From the NCBI RefSeq assembly GCF_009856365.1, contig NZ_WMEX01000003.1, positions 124,001 through 188,000 on the forward strand: 64,000 nt of DNA, written 5' to 3'. Source of the stretch: Vreelandella halophila (GTDB lineage Bacteria; Pseudomonadota; Gammaproteobacteria; Pseudomonadales; Oleiphilaceae). A program made the translations under genes and the position numbers. Every line of letters begins with the position of its first letter. The first letter of the stretch is position 1. The notes below the pieces were generated by a model. The model saw only the letters and a list, made by a program, of their open reading frames with translations. It had not been told where the DNA came from and searched no databases. Shown piece after piece: positions 45,485-55,259 of this stretch.

Positions 45485-46897
45485 TTACTCAGGCAGGCGC
45501 AGGGCCACGATCCGTGGATTCCCCTGCCGGATCAGAGTGACCGCTACCGGCTTGCCGGCCGGCAGCCCGGAAACCGCCTCGCGGAACTCGTCAACGTCGG
45601 TCACACCCTGGTTGCCGATCTTGCGGATTACATCATTACGGCGGATACCGGCCTGGCGTGCCGGACCACGCCCGACTTCCGTGACCAGCACACCGCCGTC
45701 CAGATCCCACTGGCGTGCCAGCTGCTCAGGCAGCGGTTCAACCCTCAGCCCCAGACGGTTGCCGGTATCCGGCTGCACGGACTGCTGCTGCGCCTGCTGC
45801 CCATCTTCCGGCAGCTTACCCACAGTAAAGGGCACCTTGATCCGTTCGCCGCCGCGCATCACGGTCAGTTCGGCCTCGCTGCCAACATCCGCCTGCCCGA
45901 CCTTGGGCGGCAGATCCGAAGAGCGGGTGATTTCCTCGCCATTGAACTCGAGGATCACGTCACCCTGCTGCAGACCGGCTTCCGCGGCCGGTGAATCCGG
46001 CACCACGTCCGCCACCAGGGCGCCGTGCGGCCGTTCAAGACCAAAGGTTTCGGCCAGGTCCCGGTTGACCTCCTGAATCATCACGCCCAGCCAGCCACGG
46101 GTAACACTGCCTTTGTTCCTGAGCTGATCGAACACATCCATGGCCACATCCATGGGAATGGCGAAGGAAACCCCCATGAAACCACCTGAACGGGTATAGA
46201 TCTGGGAGTTCACCCCTATGACCTCACCGTCCATATTGAACAGGGGGCCACCGGAATTGCCGGGATTAATGGCCACATCGGTCTGGATGAAGGGAATGTA
46301 GTTGTCACGCGGCAGGGAACGGCCTTTGGCGCTGACGATCCCCGAAGTGACGGTGTAGTCAAAGCCGAAAGGCGACCCGATGGCGAACACCCATTCGCCC
46401 ACCGACAGATCCGAGGAGCTGCCGATCTTCGCCGTGGGCAGGCCTTCGGCATCCACCTTCAGTACCGCAATGTCGGAACGGGCATCGGCCCCCACCACTT
46501 CCGCTTCCATCTCGCGCCGGTCGTTCATGCGCACGATGATCTCGTCCGCGTTCTCGACCACATGGTTGTTGGTGAGAATGTAACCATCGGAAGAGACAAT
46601 GAACCCCGACCCCATGGACTGGTGCTCACGCTGGCGGTCCGGCATCTGCCCGCGGAAGCGCTCATTGAAGAATTCCTGGAAGAATTCCGGGAGCTGCTCC
46701 ATCTGGCCACCAAACGGCGTCGCGCCCCGGGAGCTCGTGGACGTGGTACTGATATTAACCACAACGTCCGCATTATTCTCGACCAGCCCGGTGAAATCCG
46801 GCAACTGACTCCCGCTCTGCTGCGCGGGCACACAGGCACTCACCAGCAGTAATGCAAGGGCAAGCAGCGGTGTGACTCGATGTGGCATCCTCGTCAT
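45485..46897 (-). CDS. mucD: DegP/MucD-type periplasmic serine protease, predicted lipoprotein
   Basis: The protein has 470 residues. The signal sequence ends LLLVSAC with Cys22, a lipobox, where most MucD proteins have an ordinary signal peptidase I site. The trypsin-like domain has the His in LTNNHVVENAD, the Asp in RSDIAVLKV and the Ser in PGNSGGPLFN. Two PDZ domains follow (about residues 270-360 and 390-470). It degrades misfolded envelope proteins and in Pseudomonas restrains AlgU signalling. The ATG at 46897 has GGAG at 7 bases. A sigma-E-like motif pair lies upstream. rseC precedes it on the same strand. Confidence 0.94.
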   Translation of the reverse strand: MTRMPHRVTPLLALALLLVSACVPAQQSGSQLPDFTGLVENNADVVVNISTTSTSSRGATPFGGQMEQLPEFFQEFFNERFRGQMPDRQREHQSMGSGFIVSSDGYILTNNHVVENADEIIVRMNDRREMEAEVVGADARSDIAVLKVDAEGLPTAKIGSSSDLSVGEWVFAIGSPFGFDYTVTSGIVSAKGRSLPRDNYIPFIQTDVAINPGNSGGPLFNMDGEVIGVNSQIYTRSGGFMGVSFAIPMDVAMDVFDQLRNKGSVTRGWLGVMIQEVNRDLAETFGLERPHGALVADVVPDSPAAEAGLQQGDVILEFNGEEITRSSDLPPKVGQADVGSEAELTVMRGGERIKVPFTVGKLPEDGQQAQQQSVQPDTGNRLGLRVEPLPEQLARQWDLDGGVLVTEVGRGPARQAGIRRNDVIRKIGNQGVTDVDEFREAVSGLPAGKPVAVTLIRQGNPRIVALRLPE

Positions 46898-46954
46898 TGG
46901 GATCTCCCATCCGGTTTGAATACTCAGGGGCCGTACGTGGTGCACGGACCCTCG

Positions 46955-46982
46955 CCTGATACCCCGTCATGATATTGAGTTC
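46955..46982 (-). promoter_or_regulatory. Possible sigma-E (AlgU)-type promoter upstream of mucD
   Basis: On the minus strand GAACTC (46977-46982), 17 bp, then TCAGG (46955-46959). The known AlgU/sigma-E pattern is GAACTT, 16-17 bp, TCTGA. The -35 matches well, the -10 only partly. Confidence 0.3.
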
Positions 46983-46995
46983 GACACCGGGGTTT

Positions 46996-47481
46996 TCAAG
47001 TGAACTGTACGTCACAATCAGGGACGCGCCTCACAAAAACCGGCTCGTAGCGCCCGGCCTCGCGGGCACTACGCAACCGATAGCGGGCCAGCAGCAGCCC
47101 CCCCGCGAGGCCGGCAATCCCGGCAGCCGTGGTCACCCCATCACTACTGCCAATCAGCACCTCCGCAAGCAGAGCCCCGAGCACCAGCCCCAGAAGCGGC
47201 ACCATATAGACCATCGCCGCGCCGGCCACCAGGGCCGAAGGCCTCATCCGCAGCAGCACCCGGTCTCCCGGTGTCACCCGTTCATCCCCGGGGACGGTAA
47301 CCCAGAACTCGCCGGGAGAGGGGGCACTCCGCATCGCGCCCAGCAACCCCTGGCCGCAGCCCTCACCGGCTGCACAGCGCGAACAGCCAGCGGCCGGCGC
47401 CACCCGTATCCGGGCACGCTGCCCCACGCATTCGAGAACCTCGCCCTGGCGTTCGTCGTCCGGTTGCGCCTGTTCTTCCAT
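46996..47481 (-). CDS. rseC: RseC/MucC family envelope protein
   Basis: The protein has 161 residues. A cysteine-rich N-terminal part (AAGCSRCAAGEGCGQG) precedes two membrane helices (ALVAGAAMVYMVPLLGLVLGAL and VTTAAGIAGLAGGLLLARY), the RseC pattern. In relatives it modulates sigma-E or the SoxR reducing system. The ATG at 47481 follows AAGGGGGACGGG; longer upstream versions have a poor ribosome site. algU, mucA and mucB, which normally precede it, are missing: the next gene is the divergent nadB, 92 bp away. Confidence 0.9.
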   Translation of the reverse strand: MEEQAQPDDERQGEVLECVGQRARIRVAPAAGCSRCAAGEGCGQGLLGAMRSAPSPGEFWVTVPGDERVTPGDRVLLRMRPSALVAGAAMVYMVPLLGLVLGALLAEVLIGSSDGVTTAAGIAGLAGGLLLARYRLRSAREAGRYEPVFVRRVPDCDVQFT

Positions 47482-47536
47482 TGCCCGTCCCCCTTCCGAT
47501 ATCCGGATCATCTCCCGGCCATCGCTGTACGTAAAG

Positions 47537-47563
47537 AGTGACACCAGAAGCAAACTTTAGTTC
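47537..47563 (-). promoter_or_regulatory. Possible sigma-E-type promoter upstream of rseC
   Basis: On the minus strand GAACTA (47558-47563), 16 bp, then TCACT (47537-47541). The -35 matches 5 of 6 of the AlgU/sigma-E consensus, while the -10 is weak. It lies between nadB and rseC, where algU would normally sit. Confidence 0.25.
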
Positions 47564-47573
47564 AATATCCGCC

Positions 47574-49178
47574 ATGCATGCATTCCACCATTACGATGTG
47601 CTGATCGTCGGCAGCGGTGCAGCAGGTCTGAGCACTGCCCTGACCCTGTCCTCTGACCTGAGCGTTGCTGTTCTGAGCAAGACGGAGCTCGACAGCGGCT
47701 CCACCCAGTGGGCCCAGGGCGGCATTGCCGCCGTGCTGGACGACAGCGACAGCGAGGACGCGCACACCGCCGACACCCTCGCGGCCGGTGCCGGGCTCTG
47801 CCACGAGGACACGGTCCGGCTGACCGTCTCCCAGGCACGCGACAGTATCGACTGGCTGATTGCGCAGGGTGTCCAGTTCACCCGGGCCGACGGCAGCCAC
47901 TTCCACCTGACCCGTGAGGGTGGCCACAGCCACCGCCGTATCATCCACGCTGCGGACGCCACCGGTCAGGCGGTCTCCGAGGCCCTTTGCGAGCGTGCCC
48001 GACAGCAGCCCAACATCGACATCTTCGAAAACCGGGTGGCGGTGGATCTGGTCACCCACCGCAAACTGTTCCTGCCGGGCAACCGCTGCGTGGGCGCCTA
48101 CATATTCAACCACGACACCCAGGAGGTGGAACTCTTCCGCGCGCGGTTCGTGGTGCTGGCCACCGGCGGTGCCAGTAAGGCCTACCTCTATACCAGCAAT
48201 CCGGATGGCGCTACCGGCGACGGGATTGCCATCGCCTGGCGTGCCGGCTGCCGGGTGGCCAACATGGAGTTCAACCAGTTCCACCCCACCTGCCTCTATC
48301 ACCCCCAGGCCAAGTCGTTCCTGATCAGCGAGGCCCTGCGCGGGGAAGGTGGTAAACTGCTTCTGCCGGACGGCAGCCGATTCATGGACCGCTTCGACGA
48401 ACGCGCCGAACTGGCTCCGCGGGACATCGTGGCGCGGGCCATCGACCATGAAATGAAGCGCCTGGGCGCGGACTGCCTCTACCTGGACATCAGCCACCGT
48501 CCGGCGGATTTCATCGAGGAACACTTCCCCACCATCGCCGCGCGCTGCCGCGAGTACGGCATCGACATCACCCGCGAGCCCATTCCCATCGTGCCCGCCG
48601 CCCATTACACCTGCGGCGGCGTCATGGTGGACGATCACGCCCGCTCGGACGTGAACCAGCTCTACGCGGTGGGCGAGACCTCCTTCACCGGCCTGCACGG
48701 TGCCAACCGCATGGCCAGCAACTCGCTGCTGGAATGTCTGGTCTACGGCCGGGCCGCCGCCCGGGACATCAATGAACAGACCCCGCATGTTCCGGAACCG
48801 CCGGAAGTGCCCGAATGGGACGAGTCCCGGGTGCGAGATTCGGACGAGGACGTGGTGATCGCCCACAACTGGGATGAACTGCGCCACTTCATGTGGGACT
48901 ATGTGGGCATCGTGCGCACCACCAAGCGGCTGCAGCGGGCCAAGCACCGGGCGGACATGCTGCACAGTGAGATCCGGGAGTTCTACAGCAACTACCGCGT
49001 CAGCAATGACCTGCTGGAGCTGCGCAACCTGGTGACAGTGGCGGACCTGATCATCTGCTCGGCCCTGCAGCGGCGCGAAAGCCGGGGGCTTCACTACAAC
49101 CTGGATTACCCGACAACCATCGCGGAGCCCAAGGACACCGTGCTGGTGCCAACCACCTACATGCGTTCCGACGCCTGA
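47574..49178 (+). CDS. nadB: L-aspartate oxidase
   Basis: The protein has 534 residues. The FAD-binding N-terminus is [17 protein letters not shown]. Substrate-loop motifs include [29 protein letters not shown] and [13 protein letters not shown]. The flavin segment is [20 protein letters not shown]. It oxidises aspartate to iminoaspartate, the first step of NAD synthesis with NadA. I chose the ATG at 47574 because the core starts a few residues later; a longer version from 47538 is improbable. sdhE follows 6 bp downstream. Confidence 0.97.
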   Translation: MHAFHHYDVLIVGSGAAGLSTALTLSSDLSVAVLSKTELDSGSTQWAQGGIAAVLDDSDSEDAHTADTLAAGAGLCHEDTVRLTVSQARDSIDWLIAQGVQFTRADGSHFHLTREGGHSHRRIIHAADATGQAVSEALCERARQQPNIDIFENRVAVDLVTHRKLFLPGNRCVGAYIFNHDTQEVELFRARFVVLATGGASKAYLYTSNPDGATGDGIAIAWRAGCRVANMEFNQFHPTCLYHPQAKSFLISEALRGEGGKLLLPDGSRFMDRFDERAELAPRDIVARAIDHEMKRLGADCLYLDISHRPADFIEEHFPTIAARCREYGIDITREPIPIVPAAHYTCGGVMVDDHARSDVNQLYAVGETSFTGLHGANRMASNSLLECLVYGRAAARDINEQTPHVPEPPEVPEWDESRVRDSDEDVVIAHNWDELRHFMWDYVGIVRTTKRLQRAKHRADMLHSEIREFYSNYRVSNDLLELRNLVTVADLIICSALQRRESRGLHYNLDYPTTIAEPKDTVLVPTTYMRSDA

Positions 49179-49184
49179 GCCCTG

Positions 49185-49457
49185 ATGGAAACCACCGACT
49201 CCATGACTGACGACCGTGAATACAAACGCCTTGTCTGGCACAGCCGCAGGGGCATGCTGGAGCTTGACCTGCTGCTCGTGCCCTTTGTGAAGGAAGCCTA
49301 CCCCTCGCTGCCCGAAGCCGACCAGACCCGTTACCGGACCCTGATCGAGTGCGAGGACAACGACCTCTTCGCCTGGTTCATGCAGCGCAGCCGCCCCGAG
49401 GACCCGGACCTTGCCCGCATCGTCGACCTCATCCTCCAGCGGGTTCAGCCGGATTGA
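49185..49457 (+). CDS. sdhE: Succinate dehydrogenase flavinylation factor SdhE
   Basis: The protein has 90 residues, or 84 from the ATG at 49203. The RGxxE motif ([12 protein letters not shown]) needed for attaching FAD to SdhA is intact. FEDNDLF-type residues ([11 protein letters not shown]) follow. It also assists fumarate reductase in relatives. Neither start has a strong ribosome site. The gene sits with nadB upstream, a ygfX-like gene overlapping downstream and ygfZ next, the usual gammaproteobacterial neighbourhood. Confidence 0.93.
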   Translation: METTDSMTDDREYKRLVWHSRRGMLELDLLLVPFVKEAYPSLPEADQTRYRTLIECEDNDLFAWFMQRSRPEDPDLARIVDLILQRVQPD

Positions 49458-49887
49458 CGTCCCGCTGAGCCCTTCCCCGGGCCTCGCTGCCGTAGCCGCA
49501 GCGCCTTGGCTGCTGCCGGCGGGGCTGATCCTGGGCCTGGAGAGCATTCCCGGCGCTGTCACAGTGGGCGTGACCGCTGCCAGCGCGGTTGGCGCCATCA
49601 CGGCCACCCGGCGCCAGCTCCTGCGCACCCGCCACAGCCCGCTGCGACTGATCGCCGGACCGGAGGGGCTGCGGACGGTGAATCCCCTGGGCGACGAACA
49701 CCCAGTCCGGGTCGGTGCCGGTTCCCGGATCACCCACCGCCTCATCTGGTTGCGCCTCAGTGGAAGCGGCCATGCCCAACCCCTGCTGTTGAGCACCCTC
49801 CCCGGTATCCGCAATACTGACGCGCAAAGCCTGCGCCGACTGACGGGCTGGCTCCGGCTGGGGCCGACCCGCGCCAGCGGTGAGTGA
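49411..49887 (+). CDS. YgfX-like small membrane protein
   Basis: The protein has up to 158 residues. After a Ser-rich lead, [29 protein letters not shown] and [21 protein letters not shown] form two membrane helices. A soluble beta-rich part follows ([19 protein letters not shown]). Position after sdhE and the PLSPSPGL lead match YgfX (CptA/SdhE partner). The start is uncertain: the ATG at 49411 overlaps sdhE by 47 bp, and no better in-frame ATG exists. Relatives in E. coli affect cell shape and act with SdhE in a disputed toxin-antitoxin pair. Confidence 0.6.
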   Translation: MPASSTSSSSGFSRIDVPLSPSPGLAAVAAAPWLLPAGLILGLESIPGAVTVGVTAASAVGAITATRRQLLRTRHSPLRLIAGPEGLRTVNPLGDEHPVRVGAGSRITHRLIWLRLSGSGHAQPLLLSTLPGIRNTDAQSLRRLTGWLRLGPTRASGE

Positions 49888-49917
49888 GCTCATGAATCCT
49901 TTTCACGGAGACACGGA

Positions 49918-50868
49918 ATGACCCAGACGACCACGGCCCCCGCCACCCTGCCTGATGCCATGACCGCATCAGCCGATGCCCATCGGCTGATGCTGCTGGA
50001 AGGCCCGGATGTGGACCGTTTCCTCCAGGGCCAGGTCACCTGCAACATTGAGGAACTGACCCGCGAACACAGCCTGCCCGGCGCGGCCTGCACACCCAAG
50101 GGGCGTACCTATGCGCTGTTCCGCCTGGTGCGTCTGTCGCCCGAAAGGGTCCTGGTGCGCTTTCCCGAAACCCTGAGCGACCGGATCAGCCAGCAGCTGA
50201 GCAAGTACCTCGCCTTCTTCCAGGCGGAACTGAAAGCCGCAGAGGACTGGCAGCTCCTGGGCCTTATCGGGGAAGAACACCCCGCGACCCTCGCCCCGTC
50301 ACTCCCGGCGGAGCTGAACGACGCCACCATCACCGACAATGGCGTCCTGGTACGCACCGTGCCGCTGCCGGACGGCCGGCCCCGGTTTGAGTTCTGGTGG
50401 AATACGGCCGCGAAGGAGGCTCCAGAGCCGGATCAGCCTGGCACCGCATGGGAGCTCTCGGAAATCATGAGCGGCCTGACCCTGCTCAACGACACCACCA
50501 CGGAACAGTACATACCGCTGAACCTGAACCTCCAGTCCTACGGGGGCGTGAGCTTTACCAAGGGCTGCTACACCGGCCAGGAGATCATCGCGCGCATGCA
50601 TCACCTGGGACAGCTCAAGAAGAGCCTTTTCCGTCTTGAGGCCCGCTTCACCGATACCCTCCCCGCCCCCGGCGACCGGCTGGTGGACGGCGACGGCAAT
50701 GCCCTGGGTGAGATCACAGACAGTATCGCCACCGACGATGGCACCGTGCAGCTTCTCGGGGTTCTCAAGCATGCCGCCATGGAAGCCACCATCACGCTTG
50801 CCGATCAACCGGGGGCCCAGCTGGAACTGCAGCCACTGGGATATGACGTGCCCGAACAGCAGCCGTGA
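49918..50868 (+). CDS. ygfZ: Folate-binding protein YgfZ
   Basis: The protein has 316 residues. The signature KGCYTGQEIIARMHHLG is intact, including the conserved cysteine. RFLQGQVTCN and GLTLLNDTTTEQYIPLNLNL match the aminomethyltransferase-like fold. It supports repair or synthesis of iron-sulfur clusters with folate. The gene is 30 bp downstream of the ygfX-like gene, probably in one operon from nadB. Confidence 0.93.
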   Translation: MTQTTTAPATLPDAMTASADAHRLMLLEGPDVDRFLQGQVTCNIEELTREHSLPGAACTPKGRTYALFRLVRLSPERVLVRFPETLSDRISQQLSKYLAFFQAELKAAEDWQLLGLIGEEHPATLAPSLPAELNDATITDNGVLVRTVPLPDGRPRFEFWWNTAAKEAPEPDQPGTAWELSEIMSGLTLLNDTTTEQYIPLNLNLQSYGGVSFTKGCYTGQEIIARMHHLGQLKKSLFRLEARFTDTLPAPGDRLVDGDGNALGEITDSIATDDGTVQLLGVLKHAAMEATITLADQPGAQLELQPLGYDVPEQQP

Positions 50869-50947
50869 CAAAATATAACGGCAGGCCGCGCCAGCTCCTG
50901 CTATAAAGAGGGCAGCATTTCAAAGCATTCAGGAGGCCCTCAGGGCT

Positions 50948-51784
50948 ATGACGGAACTGGCCAATCGCATTCGTGATCAGCTCCTAACAGCCATCGACCA
51001 GGATCAACTGACCCTGCCGACGCTGCCGGAAGTGGCGCTGAAAGTCCGGGACATCGCCGAGGACGACAACGCCACCATCCAGGACATCTCAAAGACCATC
51101 AGTGATGATGCGGCCATGTCCGCGCGCATCATCAAGGTGGTGAACAGCCCCCTTTTCCGGGGATCACGCGAGATCAACACCCTCAACATGGCCGTCAGCC
51201 GGCTGGGCATGGACTACACCAGCAGTCTTGCGATGGGGCTGGCCATGGAACAGATGTTCCAGGCCACCTCGGATATGGTGGACCGGCGCCTGCGGACCAT
51301 CTGGCAGCGCAGCACCGAAATCGCCGGCATTGCCCAGGTACTCGCCCAGCACTACACGAAGCTCCGGCCAGAGCAGGCGACCCTGGCGGGTCTTGTCTGC
51401 CAGATCGGCGCCCTGCCGGTACTGCGATTCGTCGAGGACCATGACCTGCAGGTCAACAGCGCCATGCTGGACAACCTGGTGGATGAGCTCCACCCGGTGA
51501 TCGGGGACCGGATTCTCAAACGCTGGGACTTCCCTCTGGAGCTGCATCACGTGCCGTCAGAGCACGTCAACTTCGGGCGCCAGGTGCCGGAAGCGGACTA
51601 CGCGGATGTGGTCATGGTCGCCAGCCTTCAGACCCTGGTGGGAACCGGCCACCCCTACACGGAAATGAACTGGCACGAGGTCACAGCGTTCCATCGCCTC
51701 GGTCTGGATCCGGAATCCGGAATGGAGGATGACGAGGATCTGGGCGAGCAGATGGACGCGGCCATGGCCCTGCTCAAGGGCTGA
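50948..51784 (+). CDS. HDOD-domain protein
   Basis: The protein has 278 residues. LPTLPEVALKVRDIAEDDNATIQDISKTISDDAAMSARIIKVVNSPLFRG and NTLNMAVSRLGMDYTSSLAMGLAMEQMF are classic HDOD segments. RIARQVLA-type helices and LAGLVCQIGALPVLRF follow. The strict HD dyad is absent. It ends in an acidic tail (EDDEDLGEQMD). Role likely in signalling; the target is unknown. It lies 79 bp downstream of ygfZ, with AGGAGG at about 9 bases from the ATG. Confidence 0.9.
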   Translation: MTELANRIRDQLLTAIDQDQLTLPTLPEVALKVRDIAEDDNATIQDISKTISDDAAMSARIIKVVNSPLFRGSREINTLNMAVSRLGMDYTSSLAMGLAMEQMFQATSDMVDRRLRTIWQRSTEIAGIAQVLAQHYTKLRPEQATLAGLVCQIGALPVLRFVEDHDLQVNSAMLDNLVDELHPVIGDRILKRWDFPLELHHVPSEHVNFGRQVPEADYADVVMVASLQTLVGTGHPYTEMNWHEVTAFHRLGLDPESGMEDDEDLGEQMDAAMALLKG

Positions 51785-51798
51785 TCCCGCTCAGCCCT
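51777..51798. terminator. Bidirectional terminator-like palindrome between HDOD and ung
   Basis: Eight-base perfect arms (AGGGCTGA at 51777-51784, TCAGCCCT at 51791-51798) with a 6-base loop include both stop codons of the convergent genes. No T-tract on either side. Confidence 0.5.
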
Positions 51799-52543
51799 GT
51801 GCCTGTTTGCCGCCACGGTAACAGGCTTCCAGTGTGGCCTGGTCCGGCAGCGCCCAGTCCACCTCCGGAAGCCCCTTCTGCGCCAGCCACTCGTTGGTCC
51901 GCGAGAACCATTTCTGCCCGAAGAACCCCCGATGGGCGGCAAGAGGCGATGGGTGGGGCCCTTCGAGCACCAGATGCCGGTTGCGGTCGATGAACCCACC
52001 CTTCTTCTGGGCGTAGCTGCCCCACAACAGGAAAACCACGCCTTCACGCTCCTCGTTGAGGTGCCCGATAACCCGGTCCGTGAAAGTCTCCCAGCCCTGG
52101 CCGCGGTGTGCTCCGGCGTTGCCCTGGGCCACGGTCAGTACACTGTTGAGCAGCAGCACACCCTGCTCCGCCCAGGGCTGCAGGCAGCCGTGATCCGGAA
52201 TGGGCGCGCCCAGGTCCTGATTCAGTTCCTTGAAGATATTCACCAGCGAGGGCGGCACCTGGACACCGGGCCGGACGCTGAAGCACAGGCCATGGGCCTG
52301 ACCCGGCCCGTGGTAGGGATCCTGCCCCAGAATGACCACCGAGGTGCGCTCGAACGGCGTGCTGTTGAGCGCATTGAAGCAGAGGCTGGCGCGCGGGAAC
52401 AGGGTTTTCCCGGCCTGCTCTTCCGCGGCCAGGAATTCCCCGAGCTTTTCCATGTACGGCTGGCTGAATTCACCCTCAAGGCGTTCCCGCCAGCCGGTGC
52501 CCGGTTTCAGATGCGACAGCAGCGCTTCCGTGGCCGGGTGCAT
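51791..52543 (-). CDS. ung: Uracil-DNA glycosylase
   Basis: The protein has 250 residues, family 1. The water-activating motif is [20 protein letters not shown], and the leucine-loop motif is [22 protein letters not shown] and [13 protein letters not shown] are also typical. It removes uracil from DNA. It is 2 bp after lysS, so it probably belongs to the same operon. Confidence 0.97.
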   Translation of the reverse strand: MHPATEALLSHLKPGTGWRERLEGEFSQPYMEKLGEFLAAEEQAGKTLFPRASLCFNALNSTPFERTSVVILGQDPYHGPGQAHGLCFSVRPGVQVPPSLVNIFKELNQDLGAPIPDHGCLQPWAEQGVLLLNSVLTVAQGNAGAHRGQGWETFTDRVIGHLNEEREGVVFLLWGSYAQKKGGFIDRNRHLVLEGPHPSPLAAHRGFFGQKWFSRTNEWLAQKGLPEVDWALPDQATLEACYRGGKQAQG

Positions 52544-52545
52544 GC

Positions 52546-54063
52546 TCAGCCCCTCTCGGGTCTCATCGCCGGGAACAGGATGACATCGCGGATCGAGGGC
52601 GAATCCGTCAGCAGCATCAGCAGCCGGTCGATACCGATCCCCTCACCCGCGGTCGGCGGCAGGCCGTATTCCAGCGCCGTGATGTAGTCCTCGTCGTAGA
52701 ACATGGCCTCGTCATCGCCGGCCGCCTTTTCCTCGGCCTGCTCCCTGAAGCGCTGGGCCTGGTCCTCGGCATCGTTGAGCTCGGAGAACCCGTTTGCGAT
52801 CTCGCGCCCGCCCACAAAGAGCTCGAAACGCTCGGTCACGCTCGGGTCGTCGTCACAGCGGCGTGCCAGCGGTGACACCTCGGTCGGATACCGGGTAATG
52901 AAGGTGGGCTGGGTCAGCCGGTGCTCGGCGGTCTCCTCAAAGATCTCGGTCTGGATGCGCCCCAGCCCCCAGCCGTCTTTGACGTTGATGCCCAGAGCCG
53001 CGGCGGCCTTCGCCGCCTGCTCCGGATCCGAGAGCTGTGCCTCGGTCAGCTCGGGATTATGCTCCAGGATCGCTTCCATCACACTCAGGCGCCGGAAAGG
53101 ACCCGAGAAGTCGTAGGTAACGTGATCCACGATCTCGCCGTTCTCACCCCGTACCCCGTTGCTGAAGTGCGCTTCGCCAAAAACGCTTTCCGTCACTTCC
53201 CGCAGCAGGTTCTCGGTCAGTTCCATCAGGTGGTTGTAGTCCGCATAGGCCTGATAGAACTCAAGCATGGTGAACTCCGGGTTATGCCGGGTGGAGAGTC
53301 CTTCGTTGCGGAAGTTGCGATTGATCTCGAAGACCTTCTCGAACCCACCAACCACCAGGCGCTTGAGATAGAGCTCCGGCGCCACGCGCAGGAACATGTC
53401 GATATCCAGCGCGTTGTGGTGGGTCACGAAGGGCCGGGCCGCAGCACCGCCGGGGATCACCTGCAGCATGGGCGTCTCCGCCTCGACGAAGTCGCGGCTG
53501 GTGAGGTAATGGCGGACGTGGTTGATGACCTTAGAGCGCACCTTGAAGGTGCTGCGCGTGTCCTCGTTCATGATGAGGTCCACGTAGCGCCGGCGGTAAC
53601 GCTGCTCCGGGTCCACCAGGCCCTTGTGCTTCTCCGGCAGGGGCCGGAGTGACTTGGTCAGGAGCTGGTATTCCTCCATCACCACATACAGGTCGCCCTT
53701 ACCGGACTTCGACAGCGTGCCCTTCACGCCCACGATGTCGCCCACATCCCAGTCCTTGATCTCCTTCTGCACCTCCTTGGTGCTGTAGATCTGGATCCGG
53801 CCACTCATGTCCTGGATCACCGAAAAGGGCTTGCGGTCCAGCATCAGGCGCCCGGCCACTGCCACCTTCATGTTCAGCTCGGCCAGCTCTTCCTTGCTGT
53901 AGTCGCCGTAGCGCGCCTGCAGCTCCGCGGCGGTACTGTCCCGCTCAAAGTCATTGGGGAACGGGTTGTCGCTGGCGTCCCGCCGCGCCTGGAGCTTCTC
54001 GCGGCGCTCGGCGATCAGCCGGTTCTCGTCCTGGGATGGCGTTGCGTCGGTGTTGTCCGTCAT
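52546..54063 (-). CDS. lysS: Lysyl-tRNA synthetase, class II
   Basis: The protein has 505 residues. An N-terminal OB fold ([22 protein letters not shown]) precedes the class II core. Motif 2 is [24 protein letters not shown] and motif 3 is [16 protein letters not shown]. It charges tRNA-Lys. It lies 21 bp downstream of prfB, as in E. coli and Pseudomonas. Confidence 0.97.
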   Translation of the reverse strand: MTDNTDATPSQDENRLIAERREKLQARRDASDNPFPNDFERDSTAAELQARYGDYSKEELAELNMKVAVAGRLMLDRKPFSVIQDMSGRIQIYSTKEVQKEIKDWDVGDIVGVKGTLSKSGKGDLYVVMEEYQLLTKSLRPLPEKHKGLVDPEQRYRRRYVDLIMNEDTRSTFKVRSKVINHVRHYLTSRDFVEAETPMLQVIPGGAAARPFVTHHNALDIDMFLRVAPELYLKRLVVGGFEKVFEINRNFRNEGLSTRHNPEFTMLEFYQAYADYNHLMELTENLLREVTESVFGEAHFSNGVRGENGEIVDHVTYDFSGPFRRLSVMEAILEHNPELTEAQLSDPEQAAKAAAALGINVKDGWGLGRIQTEIFEETAEHRLTQPTFITRYPTEVSPLARRCDDDPSVTERFELFVGGREIANGFSELNDAEDQAQRFREQAEEKAAGDDEAMFYDEDYITALEYGLPPTAGEGIGIDRLLMLLTDSPSIRDVILFPAMRPERG

Positions 54064-54084
54064 GGGCGAAAGATTCTCCGGTGG

Positions 54085-55180
54085 TTACAGGCCCTGCTTG
54101 AGACTGGCGATGATGAATTGATCAAGACTCCCGTCGAGCACATTCTGCGTATTGCTCGTTTCCACGCGCGTACGAAGATCCTTGATGCGCTGGTCATCCA
54201 GAACGTAGGAGCGGATCTGGCTGCCCCAGCCGATGTCCGACTTGTTGTTCTCGGCAGCCTGTTTCTCCTCGTTGCGCTTCTGCAGCTCCAGCTCGTAAAG
54301 CTTGGCGCGCAGCTGCTTCATCGCGTAATCCTTGTTCTGGTGCTGGGAGCGGCCGCTCTGGTTCGCCACCACGGTGCCCGTGGGCTGGTGGGTGATCCGC
54401 ACCGCGGATTCCGTGGTGTTAACGTGCTGGCCACCGGCGCCGGAGGCGCGGTACACGTCGATCCGCAGATCCGAGGGGTCAATCTCGATCTCGATGTTGT
54501 CGTCGATCTCCGGCGAGGCGAACACGGAGGCAAAGGAGGTGTGCCGGCGGTTGCCCGAATCAAAGGGCGACTTGCGCACCAGCCGGTGCACGCCTGTCTC
54601 GGTGCGCAGCCAGCCGTAAGCGTACTCGCCCTCGATCCGGATGGTGGCGCTCTTGAGACCGGCCACATCACCGTCCTGGGCCTCGAGCACCTCGTACTTG
54701 AAACCCTTGGCCTCGGCCCAGCGCAGGTACATGCGCAGCAGCATATTGGCCCAGTCCTGGGCCTCCGTGCCGCCGGAGCCGGACTGGATGTCCAGATAGC
54801 AGTTGCTGGCATCCATATCGCCTGAGAACATCCGCCGGAACTCCAGCTTCTCCAGCTCCCCTTCCAGGGTCTGGAGTTCGCCGGTCACGTCATTGGCGGC
54901 CGCCTCATCCTCCTCGGACTCGGCCATCTGGAGCAGCTCTTCCGCATCGCGGATGCCGGTGCTCAGCCGGTCCAGCGTGGAAACAATGGCATGCAGGCTG
55001 GCATGCTCCTTGTTCAGTGCCTGGGCGCGGTCCGGATTGTTCCAGACTTCAGGCTGTTCCAGTTCGCGTTCGACTTCCGTCAGCCGTTCCTTCCTGCTGT
55101 CGTAGTCAAAGATACCCCCTAAGCGCTTCCGTACGCGCTTCCAGGTCACGAATGGTCTGAATGATCGGATTGGTTTCCAT
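54085..55180 (-). CDS. prfB: Peptide chain release factor 2 with programmed +1 frameshift
   Basis: Translation starts at the ATG at 55180 ([20 protein letters not shown]). It reaches CTT TGA at 55111-55106 and must shift +1, skipping base 55108, to continue [13 protein letters not shown]. This gives 364 residues, the usual RF2 length (365 in E. coli). The stop-codon recognition motif SPF (RKSPFDSGN) and the catalytic GGQ (GAGGQHVN) are intact. RF2 releases peptides at UGA and UAA. The in-frame UGA makes its synthesis self-limiting. It lies between recJ and lysS on the minus strand. Confidence 0.97.
55105..55120 (-). promoter_or_regulatory. prfB programmed frameshift signal
   Basis: On the minus strand AGGGGG (55120-55115), then TAT, then CTT TGA C (55111-55105). 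This is the canonical internal Shine-Dalgarno, slippery CUU and UGA of RF2 autoregulation, with the same spacing as E. coli. Confidence 0.95.
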
Positions 55181-55259
55181 AGCCGACGGCCTCTTGTTGA
55201 GTGGGCATGTCAGAAAGATGGCTTATTGTAACGAATGCGCAGGGCACTGAATACGCGGC

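Noticed and set aside
47562-49814. Long minus-strand open frame of 750 codons
   Set aside because: It lies opposite nadB, sdhE and the ygfX-like gene. It reads as an antisense shadow of high-GC coding sequence with no recognisable domain.
49185-49887. sdhE/ygfX as a toxin-antitoxin system
   Set aside because: The SdhE flavinylation motif is intact and the neighbourhood is the usual housekeeping one, so a TA interpretation is not needed.
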